Assembly (NCBI GenBank): GCA_026874595.1
Contig: CM049308.1
Span: 77,488,124 to 77,552,123 of the forward strand
Direction: 5' to 3'
Source of the DNA: Sipunculus nudus
Taxonomy: Eukaryota; Annelida; Sipuncula; Golfingiida; Sipunculidae
Length of the DNA: 64,000 bases
How positions within the stretch are numbered: position 1 is the first letter of the stretch; every line of letters begins with the position of its first letter. The notes under the pieces are model-generated. The model did no database searches. It saw only the letters and a program-made list of their open reading frames with translations, and had not been told where the DNA came from. Made by a program: the position numbers and the translations under genes. Of the stretch, positions 13,707 to 25,985 are shown piece by piece.

Positions 13707-15552
13707 TTGGAGAGAGCCTTCTATCAGTAAAAGTAACTTGGACATAACAATACAATTAAAGTTGAAAGTAATATTATGTCACACAGGGAGTTGAAGAAAA
13801 CTATTGCACAGGGTATGTTTAGCCAAGTGTAAACTTTTTCAATTTTAATACACCTTAATACTGGACACCCCAAAGTCTCAGCTGGATTAGTGCCTGCAGG
13901 GTTTGAAGGAAATTAATTTTGTATATATTTGCATCACTGTGATAAAGTCAGTGCAACTATGCCTTTCTGACTTTGGACTGAGAACATATGAGAATAAGTG
14001 GTACTTGGGTGGAGGATAAGCTGCAATCCTGCCTCACTGACCCTTTGCAGAGAGCCCCTCAGAATGATGTGATGTGCCAGAGAATAGGGTGACATCCATT
14101 CATCGTATAAGGATGATAGGAAATGAGAGGAGAAGGGGTACAGTTGAACCTTAATTGACATACTTGTGACTGAGAACACCTCAGAATCATGGGCACTTTT
14201 GAAGGGGACTAGGGGGGGGTCACCGAGATTATGCTGTAGCTGTTAGAATTTTAAATACCAGTACATACAGTAAAACCTTGAAATTAAGACCATCAATGAG
14301 ACCAAGATAAAGCAGTCACATTTTTTATTTGGTCTTCTAAGCAAGGTTTTACATAGAGCAAAAAAAGAATCAGGACCGTGAACAAGTGGTCGCTATTTTG
14401 AGGTGGTGGCTAAAATGATGTGATCTTTCTGTGAGGTTTTACTATATAAACCTTCATCTTATGTGGACAAGTTATTCATGGTGTGGATCACCAAGGTGTT
14501 ACTGTGCATATCATATCATGAGAGTCAATGTGTTAAAATAAGCTAGGTATGAAGTTCATAAATTCATGGACCACCATAAGGACACAACAATTAGTGCACC
14601 ACCCAAAGGGCAACCATCAGCACCACAGGAGAAGGTTGCACCAGCTGAATAATTCATATTTGAATAATACTATAAATAATACTGTATTTTGATCCTGCAC
14701 ATGGAACTGTTGAGGTGCATGTGTTTTTTTCCTAGTACTTAAGATGGAATGGGACAGCACTCCAATTATTTGGTTTCACTGCTAAGAAAGAAAATAAGGT
14801 TAAGGGACTAACTGAACTGATATGTATGGACAGAGCAAGTGACTGCAAGAGGAAGAGAGAGATTTATATAAAATTGGGAAATAAATAATGTAAAACACCT
14901 TTTCTTTGTTTTCTTTCTAGGATACGTTTGAGTGATTTGATGATATGCAAGTGGTTGAAAGTGGCCTCTTTCTTGCTCCCCCCCCCCCAGTCTATTTACG
15001 ACGGGGTATGCATCTGATGCATTTGCCTGCAGCCGATATTGAATACCTACTCTTCTACATTCAGAAGCAGTAATTGTCACCAAGAGTTTTCAGTTTCCCT
15101 GAATGCTTTTTGAGTCTGGATCCTTAAATCTTAACAAATCCTTGGAGGTGTCATTATAGTTTTGGACTGACAGTGGCTTATAATTCTATTACACCCACAA
15201 GATTGTTCTGTTATTCAAACTCCCTTCCCCTCCCATATTCTAAACATGTTCGACAAACACTTGATAATGACATACTATAATTGCTTGTGACCTACAAGAC
15301 TGTTTGCTGCATGCCATGGAGATCCATGTCTTGGCACTTTGAGACCTGGCGAGCGCACTATTAATTTTGATATTTTGATTGACTGAGAAATTATGAAATA
15401 GACTCTTCCAATGTGTCCTTTAATGTATCCAAGTATCAACCAACAGGGAGAAAAAGATCAGTGTCTTATCTTTAGCTATACAGGGCTATTATAGGGAATA
15501 CTGAATTCTAAACACTGCTTAACCAATGTTTATAACTCCAGGGGTCAATAAA
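13707..15552 (+). other. COG2 3' UTR and candidate poly(A) signals
   Basis: Downstream of the COG2 stop there is no further coding exon. AATAAA hexamers on the plus strand occur at 14880-14885 and 15547-15552, so the transcript probably ends near 14.9 or 15.57 kb. This would place it tail to tail with SAYSD1, whose own minus-strand signals lie at about 15.92 and 16.21 kb. A short TIR element sits inside at 14268-14444. Which signal is used cannot be decided from sequence. Confidence 0.45.
14268..14444. mobile_element. 177-bp TIR MITE, CAGTAAAACC family
   Basis: Starts CAGTAAAACCTTG after TA and ends GAGGTTTTACTA before TA, giving inverted ends with a TA target duplication. The interior has AAGACCATCAATGAGACCAA and GTGGTCGC-type words shared with the other copies in the window. 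No coding capacity. Confidence 0.65.
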
Positions 15553-15599
15553 TAAAATAATTTACAGAATTGCTCATAATTTGGTCCAATGTCACCATC

Positions 15600-16616
15600 A
15601 TGCCAGTATCATTATCTAATGGAATAAATTAGCAAACCATAACTTGCTCTTGAGATGGTTTCACAGTTTCGCCAAAACCAGTTTGGTTATACAATTATAA
15701 AGTGAATGGTTTCCGAGAACCAAAACTGGTTTCATATTTTCAAGTGGGACTCGTGTGCCATCTAGAGGTCAAATATTGCATTAGGACTGATCAAGCCACA
15801 GATGTGGATAAATATTTTTGTTCCATAAATAACCAATGCCAAATATGGAACCTTTAGTCGAGGCAGGCCAGTATTTAATTTCTTCCCAATACTATGAGGG
15901 TTTCATTCTAGTACACAAGTTTTATTTTTAAGACTTCTTTTAATACAGTTTTAAATGCATCGACCAAAATTTATCAAATACATCTACACACAATCATTGA
16001 AACCTGGACTTCGTTTTAGCGCCGCCCCCCCCCCCCCCCCATGAAAAACTGTGTACCGGTAATGTTGTTCCCCAAATGAATGGGCAGTTCATGCTACAAG
16101 GTTAAATCCTATAAACTAAAATTGTGGATGGAGAGCATGTGTTTGACAAAAAGATCTGCCATTCCTTCATTAACATACATCCTAACAGAGCATTTATAGT
16201 TAAACTTTTTATTGTACATGAAATGAGTTACACTGTCTTTAAACAGTTGTCATAAATATTATTAATCACAGCAATGCTTAACATCCTGAAGTCATTCACA
16301 GAAAATACATACAGCTAATTGCCCCATAACAAGCCCCCACATTCCTACAGCTTTTGAACCATCCTGTCAGTTTAAATTCTCTACACATAATCTATGATCA
16401 TACAGTATTCAGTCTTTCCCTAAAATATTATGTGCAATGCAGAGTCTGATCTGCAAACAAATTGATCCATAGGCTTTAAATTGGAATCACTGATAGTCTT
16501 TGTTGGCAAATAGTGAATGTAATTTTCAAAATAATATCATCTGCCATATGGGCAGATTTGTCCAATTAGGATTGCATTCATAATACAAGAAGGGTTATAA
16601 AACAATCCTGCAGATT
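15600..16616 (-). other. SAYSD1 3' UTR with poly(A) signals; oligo-C tract
   Basis: On the minus strand AATAAA occurs opposite 16208-16213 and 15921-15926, downstream of the SAYSD1 stop, so the 3' UTR is probably 400-700 nt. An uninterrupted C run (about 16 bases) lies near 16025. No other gene is visible between here and COG2. Confidence 0.4.
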
Positions 16617-17973
16617 TTAACTGCCCATAGACCCTGCCCCATACCTGAGCTCTTTCTCAAACTGTTCTGTTGTAAAAGTCCCATCTAATCTTTCACAGTT
16701 TGGATTAAACACAGAGTAAGCACTCAATTTCCCTGATTCTTTCGGGCCATTCCTCATATTACTCAGCACAAATATGAACGCTGATGCAATGAAGAACACA
16801 CATCCAAACTCCACATAACTGAACATGCCCCACAGTACAAGCCACAAGGCAAGCTTGGCCATTGAAGGGGTTGTCCACAAGTGTTCATATCTCTGCAGGT
16901 ATCTGGACAGTCCTGAGGGCTCCTTCCTGTGACTGACACCTAATGAGCTTTCTCCAAGTCTTTCACTCCTTCCCTCCCATGTTTTTAGTTCCTCCTGAAA
17001 TGAAAAGAAATCCTTAGTGTTTCATACAAAAATGTCTAAAAATAAAGTGATTAGGACTTTTCAAATAATTAAAGATGATTCAAGCAAGGACAAAATATAA
17101 GGTTACAATAAGGCATATTATTTTCCATTTCTGGAAGATTCAAAGGATGAAAACAGATCCATCTCTATCTTTGTCTGCCTGTCAGTCTCTCTTGTCTCAC
17201 CCTGTCACTTTCTGTCTGTCTCTCTTTCTCTCTCAATGAATTTAACTATATGTTGGTTAGATGTAAACAGTGAAGCATCAAGTTTCAGGTTTCTGTTATG
17301 TTGCTAGCCCATCAAAGGGGGTTATAGCACAATACTATCTGTTACTCTTACAAAGGAAATTGAATAAATATATTTCCTATGGATTTAACATACCAATTTT
17401 CACATTATTTTGTATGTTAAAAGCCTATATTAAAACATAACCATTTTGGAAAGCATGAAGCACCTGTAACATCAATAACTGATTTATTTGTCCAGAAAGA
17501 AATGAAGCATTAACTGCCCAGTAGACATCTTGCATTTGGTGACAATCCTGTGTAATGCTTAGGCCTGTGTATCATTATGTTAATATTTTCACTTCCTTGG
17601 TGCAAAATAGTGCTGAGAATAGAAAAGTAATGTTTTTCAATGGCCAAATAAAATACACACAGATGCACTGAACATTAATAAATGGATATACATTAAATCT
17701 CACAGTTGTCTATGGAGTGTTATAATCATAGTTAACTGCAGGGGCAATCTATGGACACCACATGTAGTCAGTCACCTAAAATAAGCAATTGAGCAGTCCA
17801 CATTCTTTTCTGCTACATGTTGGTGACCTAAGCTACTGCTATCTTACTTGTTTCCTTTCCTCTTTTACATCAACTGAGGAGCTCCTCAATGCTGAGAGGA
17901 ATCCTTTCCCCTTTTCCTGTTCTGCCTTTTCCTTTGCCTTCCTTGCTCTGTATGCTGCCAGTTGGGCTTCCAT
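16617..17973 (-). CDS. SAYSD1: SAYSvFN domain-containing protein 1 (two coding exons, complete)
   Basis: Exons on the minus strand: 17973-17848 (ATG, 42 codons) and 16994-16617 (stop), joined in phase 0; 167 residues versus about 183 in human. Exon 1 is a charged Ala/Lys helix (MEAQLAAYRARKAKEKAE) typical of the family start. Exon 2 carries a hydrophobic hairpin-like stretch at residues 90-119 (LALWLVLWGMFSYVEFG and on) and the diagnostic motif SAYSVFNPNCERLDG at 133-147, then TTEQFEKELR. The human protein sits in the ER membrane and is reported to recognise UFMylated ribosomes at the translocon for quality control of stalled secretory chains; that role is known from mammals and is inferred here. 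The start is fixed by family length and the following splice donor CAA|GTAAGA. The gene is convergent with COG2. Confidence 0.95.
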
Positions 17974-18152
17974 GGTTCTTTTATTCCCTGCTGCTGGAAT
18001 TAATGCTTATATATGTAGAAAAGTATATATAGGCACAAAACAGGATAGATATTTCTATCAGCAAATAATGTACTATAATTATTACTTATAAGAAATGCAT
18101 GCAACATGGGGTATATAAATACGGTTTTTTTTTGTTTTTATTTTTTGTTTTT

Positions 18153-18550
18153 ATTACATTTCCTTCGGGTAACAAAGCATTATATCATAATGTGTATTTG
18201 TTAATGTTTTTGGGGTTTTTTTGTATAAATAAGTTCTCATAAATTAACAAAATTCAGTCTATTCATTTAAAAAGAGTAAAAAGGTTAAAGAGTGAAAAAA
18301 ATTAGCAGGAAAAAATTACTTATTAAAATTCACGTAAAATAAACACTGTTTCTATCATCGATCATTGACAATATAAAAAATAGTGTAAAGACTATACTAA
18401 TTACTATAGTGCAAAGTATTATGCACATATTATCGCCCGCCAATTTTGACTATCCGTCACACCTACCTTATTTTTAGTCAAAGCGCGTGATATTATATTT
18501 CCTTCGGGTAACAAAGCGTTATATCATAATGTGTATTTGTTAATGTTTTC
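18153..18550 (+). repeat. 58-bp direct repeat pair
   Basis: A block starting with ATTTCCTTCGGGTAACAAAG and ending GTATTTGTTAATGTTTT occurs at about 18153-18210 and again at about 18492-18549 with one or two differences. The copies are 339 bp apart in the same orientation, just downstream of the putative SAYSD1 first exon. Confidence 0.7.
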
Positions 18551-18613
18551 ACTGCATATCGTTTCCCGGGATACTAACAGATTTCATCAGAAACCAGGAA
18601 CACGTCAACATAC

Positions 18614-18690
18614 CTGTTTATATCACCTCTGACATCTGACCCGACCTGCATTCACTGATGCCAGGCCCATTTAATTCATAAGTTCCGCAA
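18614..18690 (-). other. Probable SAYSD1 5' non-coding exon and promoter side
   Basis: On the minus strand ATATAAACAG|GTATGT at 18614 is a good donor. The acceptor TTAATTCCAG|CAGCAGGG lies just before the SAYSD1 ATG, making that exon 17993-17848. So the transcript probably starts with a short untranslated exon near 18.65 kb. The 5' limit is a guess. Confidence 0.4.
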
Positions 18691-18703
18691 CTTTCTTCTC
18701 TCA

Positions 18704-18704
18704 T

Positions 18705-18743
<39 letters not shown>
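18704..18743. repeat. (TC)n(CA)n microsatellite
   Basis: A TC run passes directly into a CA run with one T interruption near the end. Confidence 0.9.
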
Positions 18744-18748
<5 letters not shown>

Positions 18749-18749
18749 A

Positions 18750-21380
18750 TTCACTCAAAGACTTGCGCATGGCCCATTGTATGTGGGAACATGTTAATAT
18801 TAGAAACAGCCTAGGTTTGCAATTTTTTCATTTGGGCCTTGCAATTATACATGATATGAGGGTAGCATTTCAGATTTCATTTTAATAATGAACATTTGGT
18901 AAGAATAAAAATATAGTGTATACAAGTGCAGAAACCCACTGTCCTTGTGTCTTGAGAACATTCTGCCAATATTCAGCCTATTAATTATTCATCAGGTATA
19001 AAAATGCAGTACCGCTTGACACTTTAAAGCGGTACTGTTTGTACCTAATTATACACATTTGACATAGCTAGACTACCATAAGCTTTTTCTTGAAATTTAT
19101 TTTTATCTGAATAAAATGCCGATAGAAAACGTGTAGGAAGCTCGAGAACAAACGTTCAGGTATATAATGCTATGTCAGTTCATGCAATAGGGCCTACCAA
19201 TGACCATGCGTGATCAACAGGCCGCGGTGTTTATCAACATATTTATGGTTACAGAGATAGACGTTTTGAGGAGACAAAGGTTGCAACAGTTATGATTAAA
19301 ATGCCAATTTGCCACAATACAAATTGATACAAATCTTGACTCCAAAATTGTGAACGCAACATTGCTTGTGCATAATTTTAGTAAATGGAATTGGTTATTT
19401 AAAATAATTGACGCGGAACTATATAGATATGTTCGATAAAGGTAAAATGTCAAGGCCTATACAAGAAAAAAATAATCTTACATATAACTTAAAATACAAA
19501 AAGGCTATTCTTGGCCGACTTGCTTTCATTCTCAGCAATACACGCCAGCCACACTCCTTGCTTCATGCGTGTTTTAAATAACCCCTCTCTCTGCTTGTGA
19601 AACTTTCAACGTCATCATTTTATTTCGTAGTGTATATAGGCCTATATAGACTGTTTAACAACTCTCAGTTTTCTGCATCACTTCGCATGTTTAATTTTAC
19701 TATACGTAGAATACGAATAGGTATAGCAAATAGGAAGTCTTTCAGTATATAATGCAGATATAAATAGACTATCTTTGTAGCTAAAGTCTAATTAAAATGG
19801 TTCTCATCCCTGATTCAAACTTTGTTGTTCAAGCTATTTTAAGGATGCATCATGCAGATCGTCTGTTAATTTTGGTCAGATCCTACAACTGTCAACATCG
19901 TGGTATATGTATATATACAGGCCCTATAGAAAGTTTCTGCAATGTGAGGGAGGGTTTTAGCCCTGTATGAATTGTAATTAATAATAGTATATAAATAACA
20001 TAAATTCACGTTTTGATTTGGACACCCTTTGACTTTATGCCGAGTTATAATATCTTAAGATGATGTCCCCTAAAACACCCCGTGTTCTCCTTTCACTTTT
20101 GTTTTAAAATTGTCAGTCCTTTACTGAAACAAATTTAAAATAATTTAGCCTCCTTGACTGAAATTATTAATATAAGATACCACTTCTGAAACGCATTTAT
20201 TCAGGGCGCTCGGAACATTAACATGGTATAAATAAAAAGGAACGGAGAATGGCAAATAACATGGAATCTCTATAAATTAACTAGATAAGAAATCCGTTTC
20301 TTAATTATGTTTTCACTAACATATGTAAAATATACATATGTAAGTGAATGGCCCTTTATGTGACGCTCTCATGAGCAGTTAATCAAGGCATTAATAGGTA
20401 GCGCTTTATATATATACATGTATATATATATATACCACTTTACCATGCAGTCGGTATGCCTGCAATTGAGTTTGGTTTAACGGATTATACGTCGCGAGTA
20501 ATTTTCTCAAACTACGGGCAAATTCTCTATAACTAATTCATTGACTGAGACATATTAATTTATTGCATACCGACTTGGCCAGGCCAGGTATTTCATGATA
20601 AGAATTTAAATTCAATTTGCGTCTACCTCACTGTAAATTATTTACATATTCATTGGCTGAGAACTGAAAATTTTAAACTTGGTCAGTCTATTTAAATCGT
20701 CTTTGAACAACAAGCAACAACGTGGTAGGAATTTGTTTAAAGGTTTAATCGATGATTGAAAAATTAATCCATGCACCCGCACCAAGGTCGATTTAATCAA
20801 TGTTAAAAAAAACACAAACCGTCGATTTAATCGATTATATATACGTGACCTGGTGATAAAATTATGTAGTTTCTCTCGTCGCTGCATGTCTGTCTTAAAT
20901 AAGGTCATATCATTTTGCTGTATGTACTTTATGTTTCATTGGATAGCAACCATTTCACACTGAACCACGTGGAAACCACAAGGCCTAGGTTTTCGTCACG
21001 CATCAATACACAACCGTCCATCAAGCATATATAAAAGTCAAGGTGCGGCTTCCGTGTCGTCAATTGCTTTATCTTGCCTAAGGCTACAGCTATCTGCGAT
21101 ATTTTTTTATCAGGATGTGGTACCTCTTTGAATAAAATGTGCAATTTGTATCACGTAGAATTATGATGAAATTCATTTTTTTTTATTTAGAAAAATGTTA
21201 GATATGTACAACATGTCTATTATGATGATATGAACATATTTGATATGAAATATGATATATTTGTCAAAGGGGTGCTGTTATACTTTCATGATTTTATCCT
21301 TTGCCAGTGTTTCCCTTCCTATTAAAAACTAACTTTGAGTATCACTTAACGTTTGAAATCTCAATGGTGCATGAGTATTA
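18750..21380. other. Intergenic, no gene seen
   Basis: AT-rich, with no ORF over 90 codons, and the ORFs present lack coding character or splice support. It holds a TA-rich microsatellite at about 20407-20436. Near 20735-20838 there are short repeated GTCGATTTAATCGAT-like words (AATCGATGATTG, GTCGATTTAATCAATG, GTCGATTTAATCGATT), a small local cluster of unknown meaning. Confidence 0.5.
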
Positions 21381-21389
21381 CCGTGCCTA

Positions 21390-21860
21390 AACCTCTCGGG
21401 AGCTGTTCACAGCACGAAAGCACAGCAGACAGGAACAAAGAAAGATCGTCTGCTCGACTGCGCACAGACGCGGGGCGTGAGGGGCTTCCATTCCCTCTCC
21501 CATGAAACAAAGACAAACCAGCATCCAACGCAACATGACATGCGAGCCGCAGTCACGCTCCCGCGTTGCTTGGACACCGAAACGTTAATAACCTTACTTT
21601 CATGTACATACGATATTTAACACAAGTATCGGAGTTTTTCATCGTCTCAGCCCTCATAAAACTGGATATCAAAGTTGCAAATGGAATTTTCCGTTTGGAT
21701 GCAAATGATTTCATGTGTTGCGCGATTGGCGCGCGTTTACATTGCCTGAAATGCCGCGCGATATGCATGGTGATAATTTATATGGGGCCTTCTAACAAAG
21801 ATGGCCAGCTTGCATGACAGGCGTGCATTAACCACGCATAATGATTATGCATAGGTAATG
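21390..21860 (+). promoter_or_regulatory. Possible promoter / 5' exon of the CaaX gene
   Basis: This is the most CpG- and GC-rich patch between SAYSD1 and the next gene (for example GACGCGGGGCGTGAGG near 21470, GGCGCGCG near 21730). It precedes the coding exon at 22046, which itself follows a splice-acceptor-like ATATTTTCAG. A donor-like GCATAG|GTAATG at 21851 could join an untranslated first exon to it. A 17-codon upstream ORF (start 21799) would lie in such an exon. No TATA box is evident. Confidence 0.3.
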
Positions 21861-22045
21861 TGCCTTTGTATGGGACGTTCAACTATCTGATTTTACCACC
21901 AGGAAATACCATGCACGTTGTCCATGTATGTTTTCTCACATTTCTGCTCGGTGTTAGAAGTTTATATTATTTCCACCGGTGAAATATACAAAGATTTGGA
22001 GGAAATACCTAATTCTGTTAATTAAATTAAACGGATATTTTCAGC

Positions 22046-22479
22046 ATGTGTTGTATTAACGGTGAATGTTACACTGTACAGAAACAGCGGTGTAAATGCA
22101 CGTGTACAAGATGCAGGCATTGTGGACGTTGCGGACCTGAGCACAGCTCAGCTCTGACTGATATGCTGACTGCTACAGTCGTAGGTAAGTGTCATCAGTG
22201 CTGGATAAAGACACAAAAACACTGCTGGAAGAGCTCACGTGGGAAACATGCATGCACACACAAAAAAAGTGTATTCTCAAGTCATTATTTACATCTCAGA
22301 CCATTTATTTATTTATTAAGAAATCTTTATTCAGGGTGACTTGTTCAGACAATGTCTGATCTTCCACAAGGCCCTGATATAAAAATACAATGTAATGCAA
22401 TATACACTGGTGAACTTCATATCAAGCATTTTTGCAAAATCATAAGGAATTCCCATTCAAACTATCTTGTTTTCTTTTT

Positions 22480-22536
<57 letters not shown>

Positions 22537-24113
22537 ACTTGTCTGCGTTTGCACAGAGGCGTAATATATACACTTGTTTTCACAGTCATACGACGCATCA
22601 ATTCAAGTCAATTCAAGTAACTTTGATTCATATACCTATAACAAAATACTGCTCAAGCTTTCCTCCTGTTGCCTTGGGTGACTTAAAATAGTAAAATAAA
22701 CATATTAAACAATGAAATCATTTTCATTTATAATATTGGAATCCTATTGATTGCTTACCTCTTTCCTGCTGTAAATAGTTTAGCACTTTGAAGTGTGAAT
22801 TTAAATAAAGGGACATAACAAAGGTGGACTATAGCATTGTTTAGATCAAATAATCACACTCCATGTTTGATATGGCGTACCTTTTATCAATTATATATTT
22901 GTTTACATTATTCTCATGTAAGCAGAATGTCTGTTAATGCGGTTATGTTTAATATTCCATGCAAATCATGATATTGTGTTACATATATTACGCTTCTCTC
23001 TCTCTCTCTCTTAATGATATGTGCCATTTGAATGCATTAATTAAATATATCGTTAAATCTTTCCTGTACCATACAGTTAGCATTAATTTGTAAGTGACTT
23101 TCGTTGTGACATGTTGACTACATTTCGACGCATCTGATAAAATCTTATCCTATATAAAATGTTTCTGTATGATAGTAACATTATCTGTGTTGTTTAGGTG
23201 CATGGGCTATATGTACTGGTCCTTTGTATACAGAACTTGCAACTATTTCATGTATGTATGTGTGTCTCAGAAAGTATTATATACTGGTACATGTATTATA
23301 TATACGAATATCAGAGAGACAGAGAAAAAGTGTACAGAGATGGAGAGTGTATTTGTGTAAAGGATATTCAGTTGATTATTTTGCTTATTAAGAACTCGCA
23401 TAATATATATCTACGTACACCCAAATATCCCATTACTATACCTGCATGTGCATGCACCTACATATAATACACACACTGATAGGGCTTTATTATTAAAGGT
23501 TTACCGGCAAATAAAATAAACTGCAGTTGACTAAATCCCAACAACTTGTGATCAGTAAATATTATTCCTTTGACGAATATACTATTAACGTTTTTAACGC
23601 TGCATGTGGCCCATGCACCAGTCAACTTTCCCGTTCAGTTCTGTATTTTTATATAATTATCTACAGCAACCAGTACAATGAAAGAAATAACACCTCAAAA
23701 TGACTCAGTACAAAAGTCAGTTCATATGCTCAAAAGGTATATATATATATGTCACCGCGTTCAAGAACGTATAAAAATAAGGTAGTTTGCCGTATACACT
23801 ATACACTGTCTATACATTCCAGGCCGTGTACAGATGACATAATTTACATAAGAACAGTGTGAACTCTCATTTAAAAAGATTGTATCGCAAACTTAGAATA
23901 GGTTGTATATTAACGAAGTATCTAGTATACAAATAAAATAAATCGTGGTTTTAAAGGGTTAAGCTGAAAAGTGTATATATAAATTAATGTGTGTATATGC
24001 ATGTGTATATGTGTGACTGCATAAAAGAGGCTGACAAAGGTATGATGTTAAAGGGCCATAAAATGAGAAAAATCTGTGAAGACTAACAAAAAGTCATGTA
24101 TGATGAATGCAGG

Positions 24114-24158
<45 letters not shown>

Positions 24159-24245
24159 CTGCACGGCATATTTCAAATAAAAGTATCTGACCATGTACAT
24201 GTATATACCTGTAAACTACAGTTTGAGGCAAATATACAATTCATG

Positions 24246-24282
<37 letters not shown>

Positions 24283-24316
24283 ATGAATGGTATATATATG
24301 TATATATATTGTCATG

Positions 24317-24367
<51 letters not shown>

Positions 24368-25985
24368 TACGAATGTTCGGCTGCAATCTTCCTTCAGGAA
24401 AAGAAAGGCCTATGGACATGCAGACAAACAAAGACCTATATAACATGCATCCAATATGTTCAACACGACAAAAGTCCAAGTTTTAGTTTGTGATATATTC
24501 CTGACCTTCTGTAACAAAACCATTAATAATCATAACATCGTACCGCCACATTTCACTCTGACAAAGACCGTGAACAGGTGAGCAGTGGTGAGGGGCTCTT
24601 TTGGGGCGTGCTATGCCACATGTCAGGAAGAGCAAACAAATAAAACAGTTGACATTAAAGCAGGTTCCGTCACCTGCAGATTCAAAGCGGTCACGTGCAA
24701 CACTAACAAAGAAATGCACTTCCTGTCTATATGCTACATCTATATTGTAAAATTATAAGTCATATAAGTAACGAGTTTGTAAAGATATAGTCATACCTAT
24801 ATTGTTAAAATTAACCACGTTGACTTTATTTTGGATATTTAAAATCTGAAAGCACACCGAGGTTAAAAGTTTCTGTGAATAAAAATCATCATGTACATGT
24901 ATATAGTCGGCAGTGGTTTGTGTGTAAGACGTGACACGAATAAATATAACACATGTAACCATCGTTTCCTGAAACTAGTTTGGTAATTATACACATACGC
25001 TTGTGGGCCGCTATCATAATAGTATCCTGCCTTATATGCTACATCTATATTGTATAATTATAAGCCATAGAGGCCTAAGTAACGAGTTTGTAAAGATATA
25101 GTCATACCTATATTATTCAAATTAACCACGTTGACTTTATTTTGGATATTTAAAATCTGAAAGCACACCGAGGTTAAAAGTGACTGTGAATAAAAATCAT
25201 CATGTATATATAGCCGGCAGTGGTTTGTGTGTAAGACGTGACACCATCGTTTCCTGAAACTAGTTTGGTAATTATACATATACGCTTGTGGGCCGCTAGA
25301 TCATAATAGTATTTTGACGTTTCCATTGACACTTTTCTATTCTTTGGTTATTTTTTTCTCTGGTCTGTCAAAAATCCGTTTCCCGAAAGTAGTTCATTGA
25401 AGTAGCTGCACGTGTTTGTGTATGAGAGAGAGAGGAACAATTTGCTTTAAAAGGAATGCATAGGCATTTTTTTCTACGCATGCAGTTTATTTACATTTTT
25501 TCATAACTATATTTCAGTTTTCCATGAATTGCTGTGACTGTAAAAAATGAAAATAAATCCTTTCACTGTTTTACTTTGATTTGAAATACAGACCTACTTA
25601 CACAGCTGCAATTGAATATTTGTATGATAGCTCATTTACATAAATTATCATATCCTTATCTTATTTTTCAGCTGGTTTGGTGGCTGGTTCTGTAAAAAGT
25701 AAGAGTTCTGGATACGATCCAAAGAAGCCATGGTTATCCAGTGACCCTGACCCTGTCTCGTTTTCGGGAAGCAGCTCGTACGAGGAAGAAAACTACCCGT
25801 GGAGAAGAGGCTCGTATGGATATTCGAAACTTGCCACATCTTCTGCTTCCGATGACTCAACGACTAAATCAACTTCTCCAAAAGAAAATTCCGAAGAAGG
25901 TTCAGAGATTTCTTCGGAAACAAGTACGACGTGCAGGAGATGTCGCAGAAAGAAGAAAAAGCGAAATTCTTGTACAATTCTATAA
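22046..25985 (+). CDS. Unrecognised 150-residue Cys-rich protein with polybasic CaaX C-terminus (two exons)
   Basis: Exons 22046-22184 (donor GTAG|GTAAGT) and 25672-25985 (acceptor TTATTTTTCAG, stop TAA) join in phase 1 to one 150-codon frame. I do not recognise a family. Residues 1-30 start MCC and contain nine Cys, six of them in a C-x-C-x-C-x2-C-x2-C-x2-C run (positions 16-29). Residues 36-53 are mildly hydrophobic (TATVVAGLVAGSV spans the intron). Residues 55-130 are polar, rich in Ser, Pro, Glu and Tyr, and probably disordered. The C-terminus is CRRCRRKKKKRNSCTIL: a polybasic run followed by a CaaX box whose last Leu predicts geranylgeranylation, as in small GTPases, although there is no GTPase domain. 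N-terminal Cys2/Cys3 are plausible palmitoylation sites. I infer a lipid-anchored, membrane-facing protein. The start is chosen as the only ATG in frame after an upstream stop at 22028 and just behind an acceptor-like site. Confidence 0.7.
22483..22529. repeat. (TC)n microsatellite
   Basis: About 23 TC units, followed by a T run, in the intron of the CaaX gene. Confidence 0.95.
24115..24155. repeat. (GA)n microsatellite
   Basis: About 20 GA units in the intron of the CaaX gene. Confidence 0.95.
24249..24364. repeat. (AT)n microsatellites
   Basis: Two AT runs (24249-24279 and 24317-24364) separated by TGTTATGAATGG and TGTCATGAAAT-containing spacers. Confidence 0.9.
24728..25315 (+). repeat. 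~305-bp tandem duplication
   Basis: Copy 1 (about 24728-25028) and copy 2 (about 25033-25315) share long identical blocks: TATATGCTACATCTATATTG, AAAGCACACCGAGGTTAAAA, GTGTGTAAGACGTGACAC and CGCTTGTGGGCCGCTA. Copy 2 lacks about 17 bp after GTGACAC and has small substitutions. It is in the intron of the CaaX gene, 360 bp before its last exon. Confidence 0.85.

Noticed and set aside
17789-18091. 100-codon plus-strand ORF
   Set aside because: Antisense shadow of SAYSD1 exon 1; the minus strand has the start, splice donor and family match.
22352-22691. Overlapping Ser/Leu-rich ORFs
   Set aside because: Produced by a (TC)n microsatellite read in three frames.
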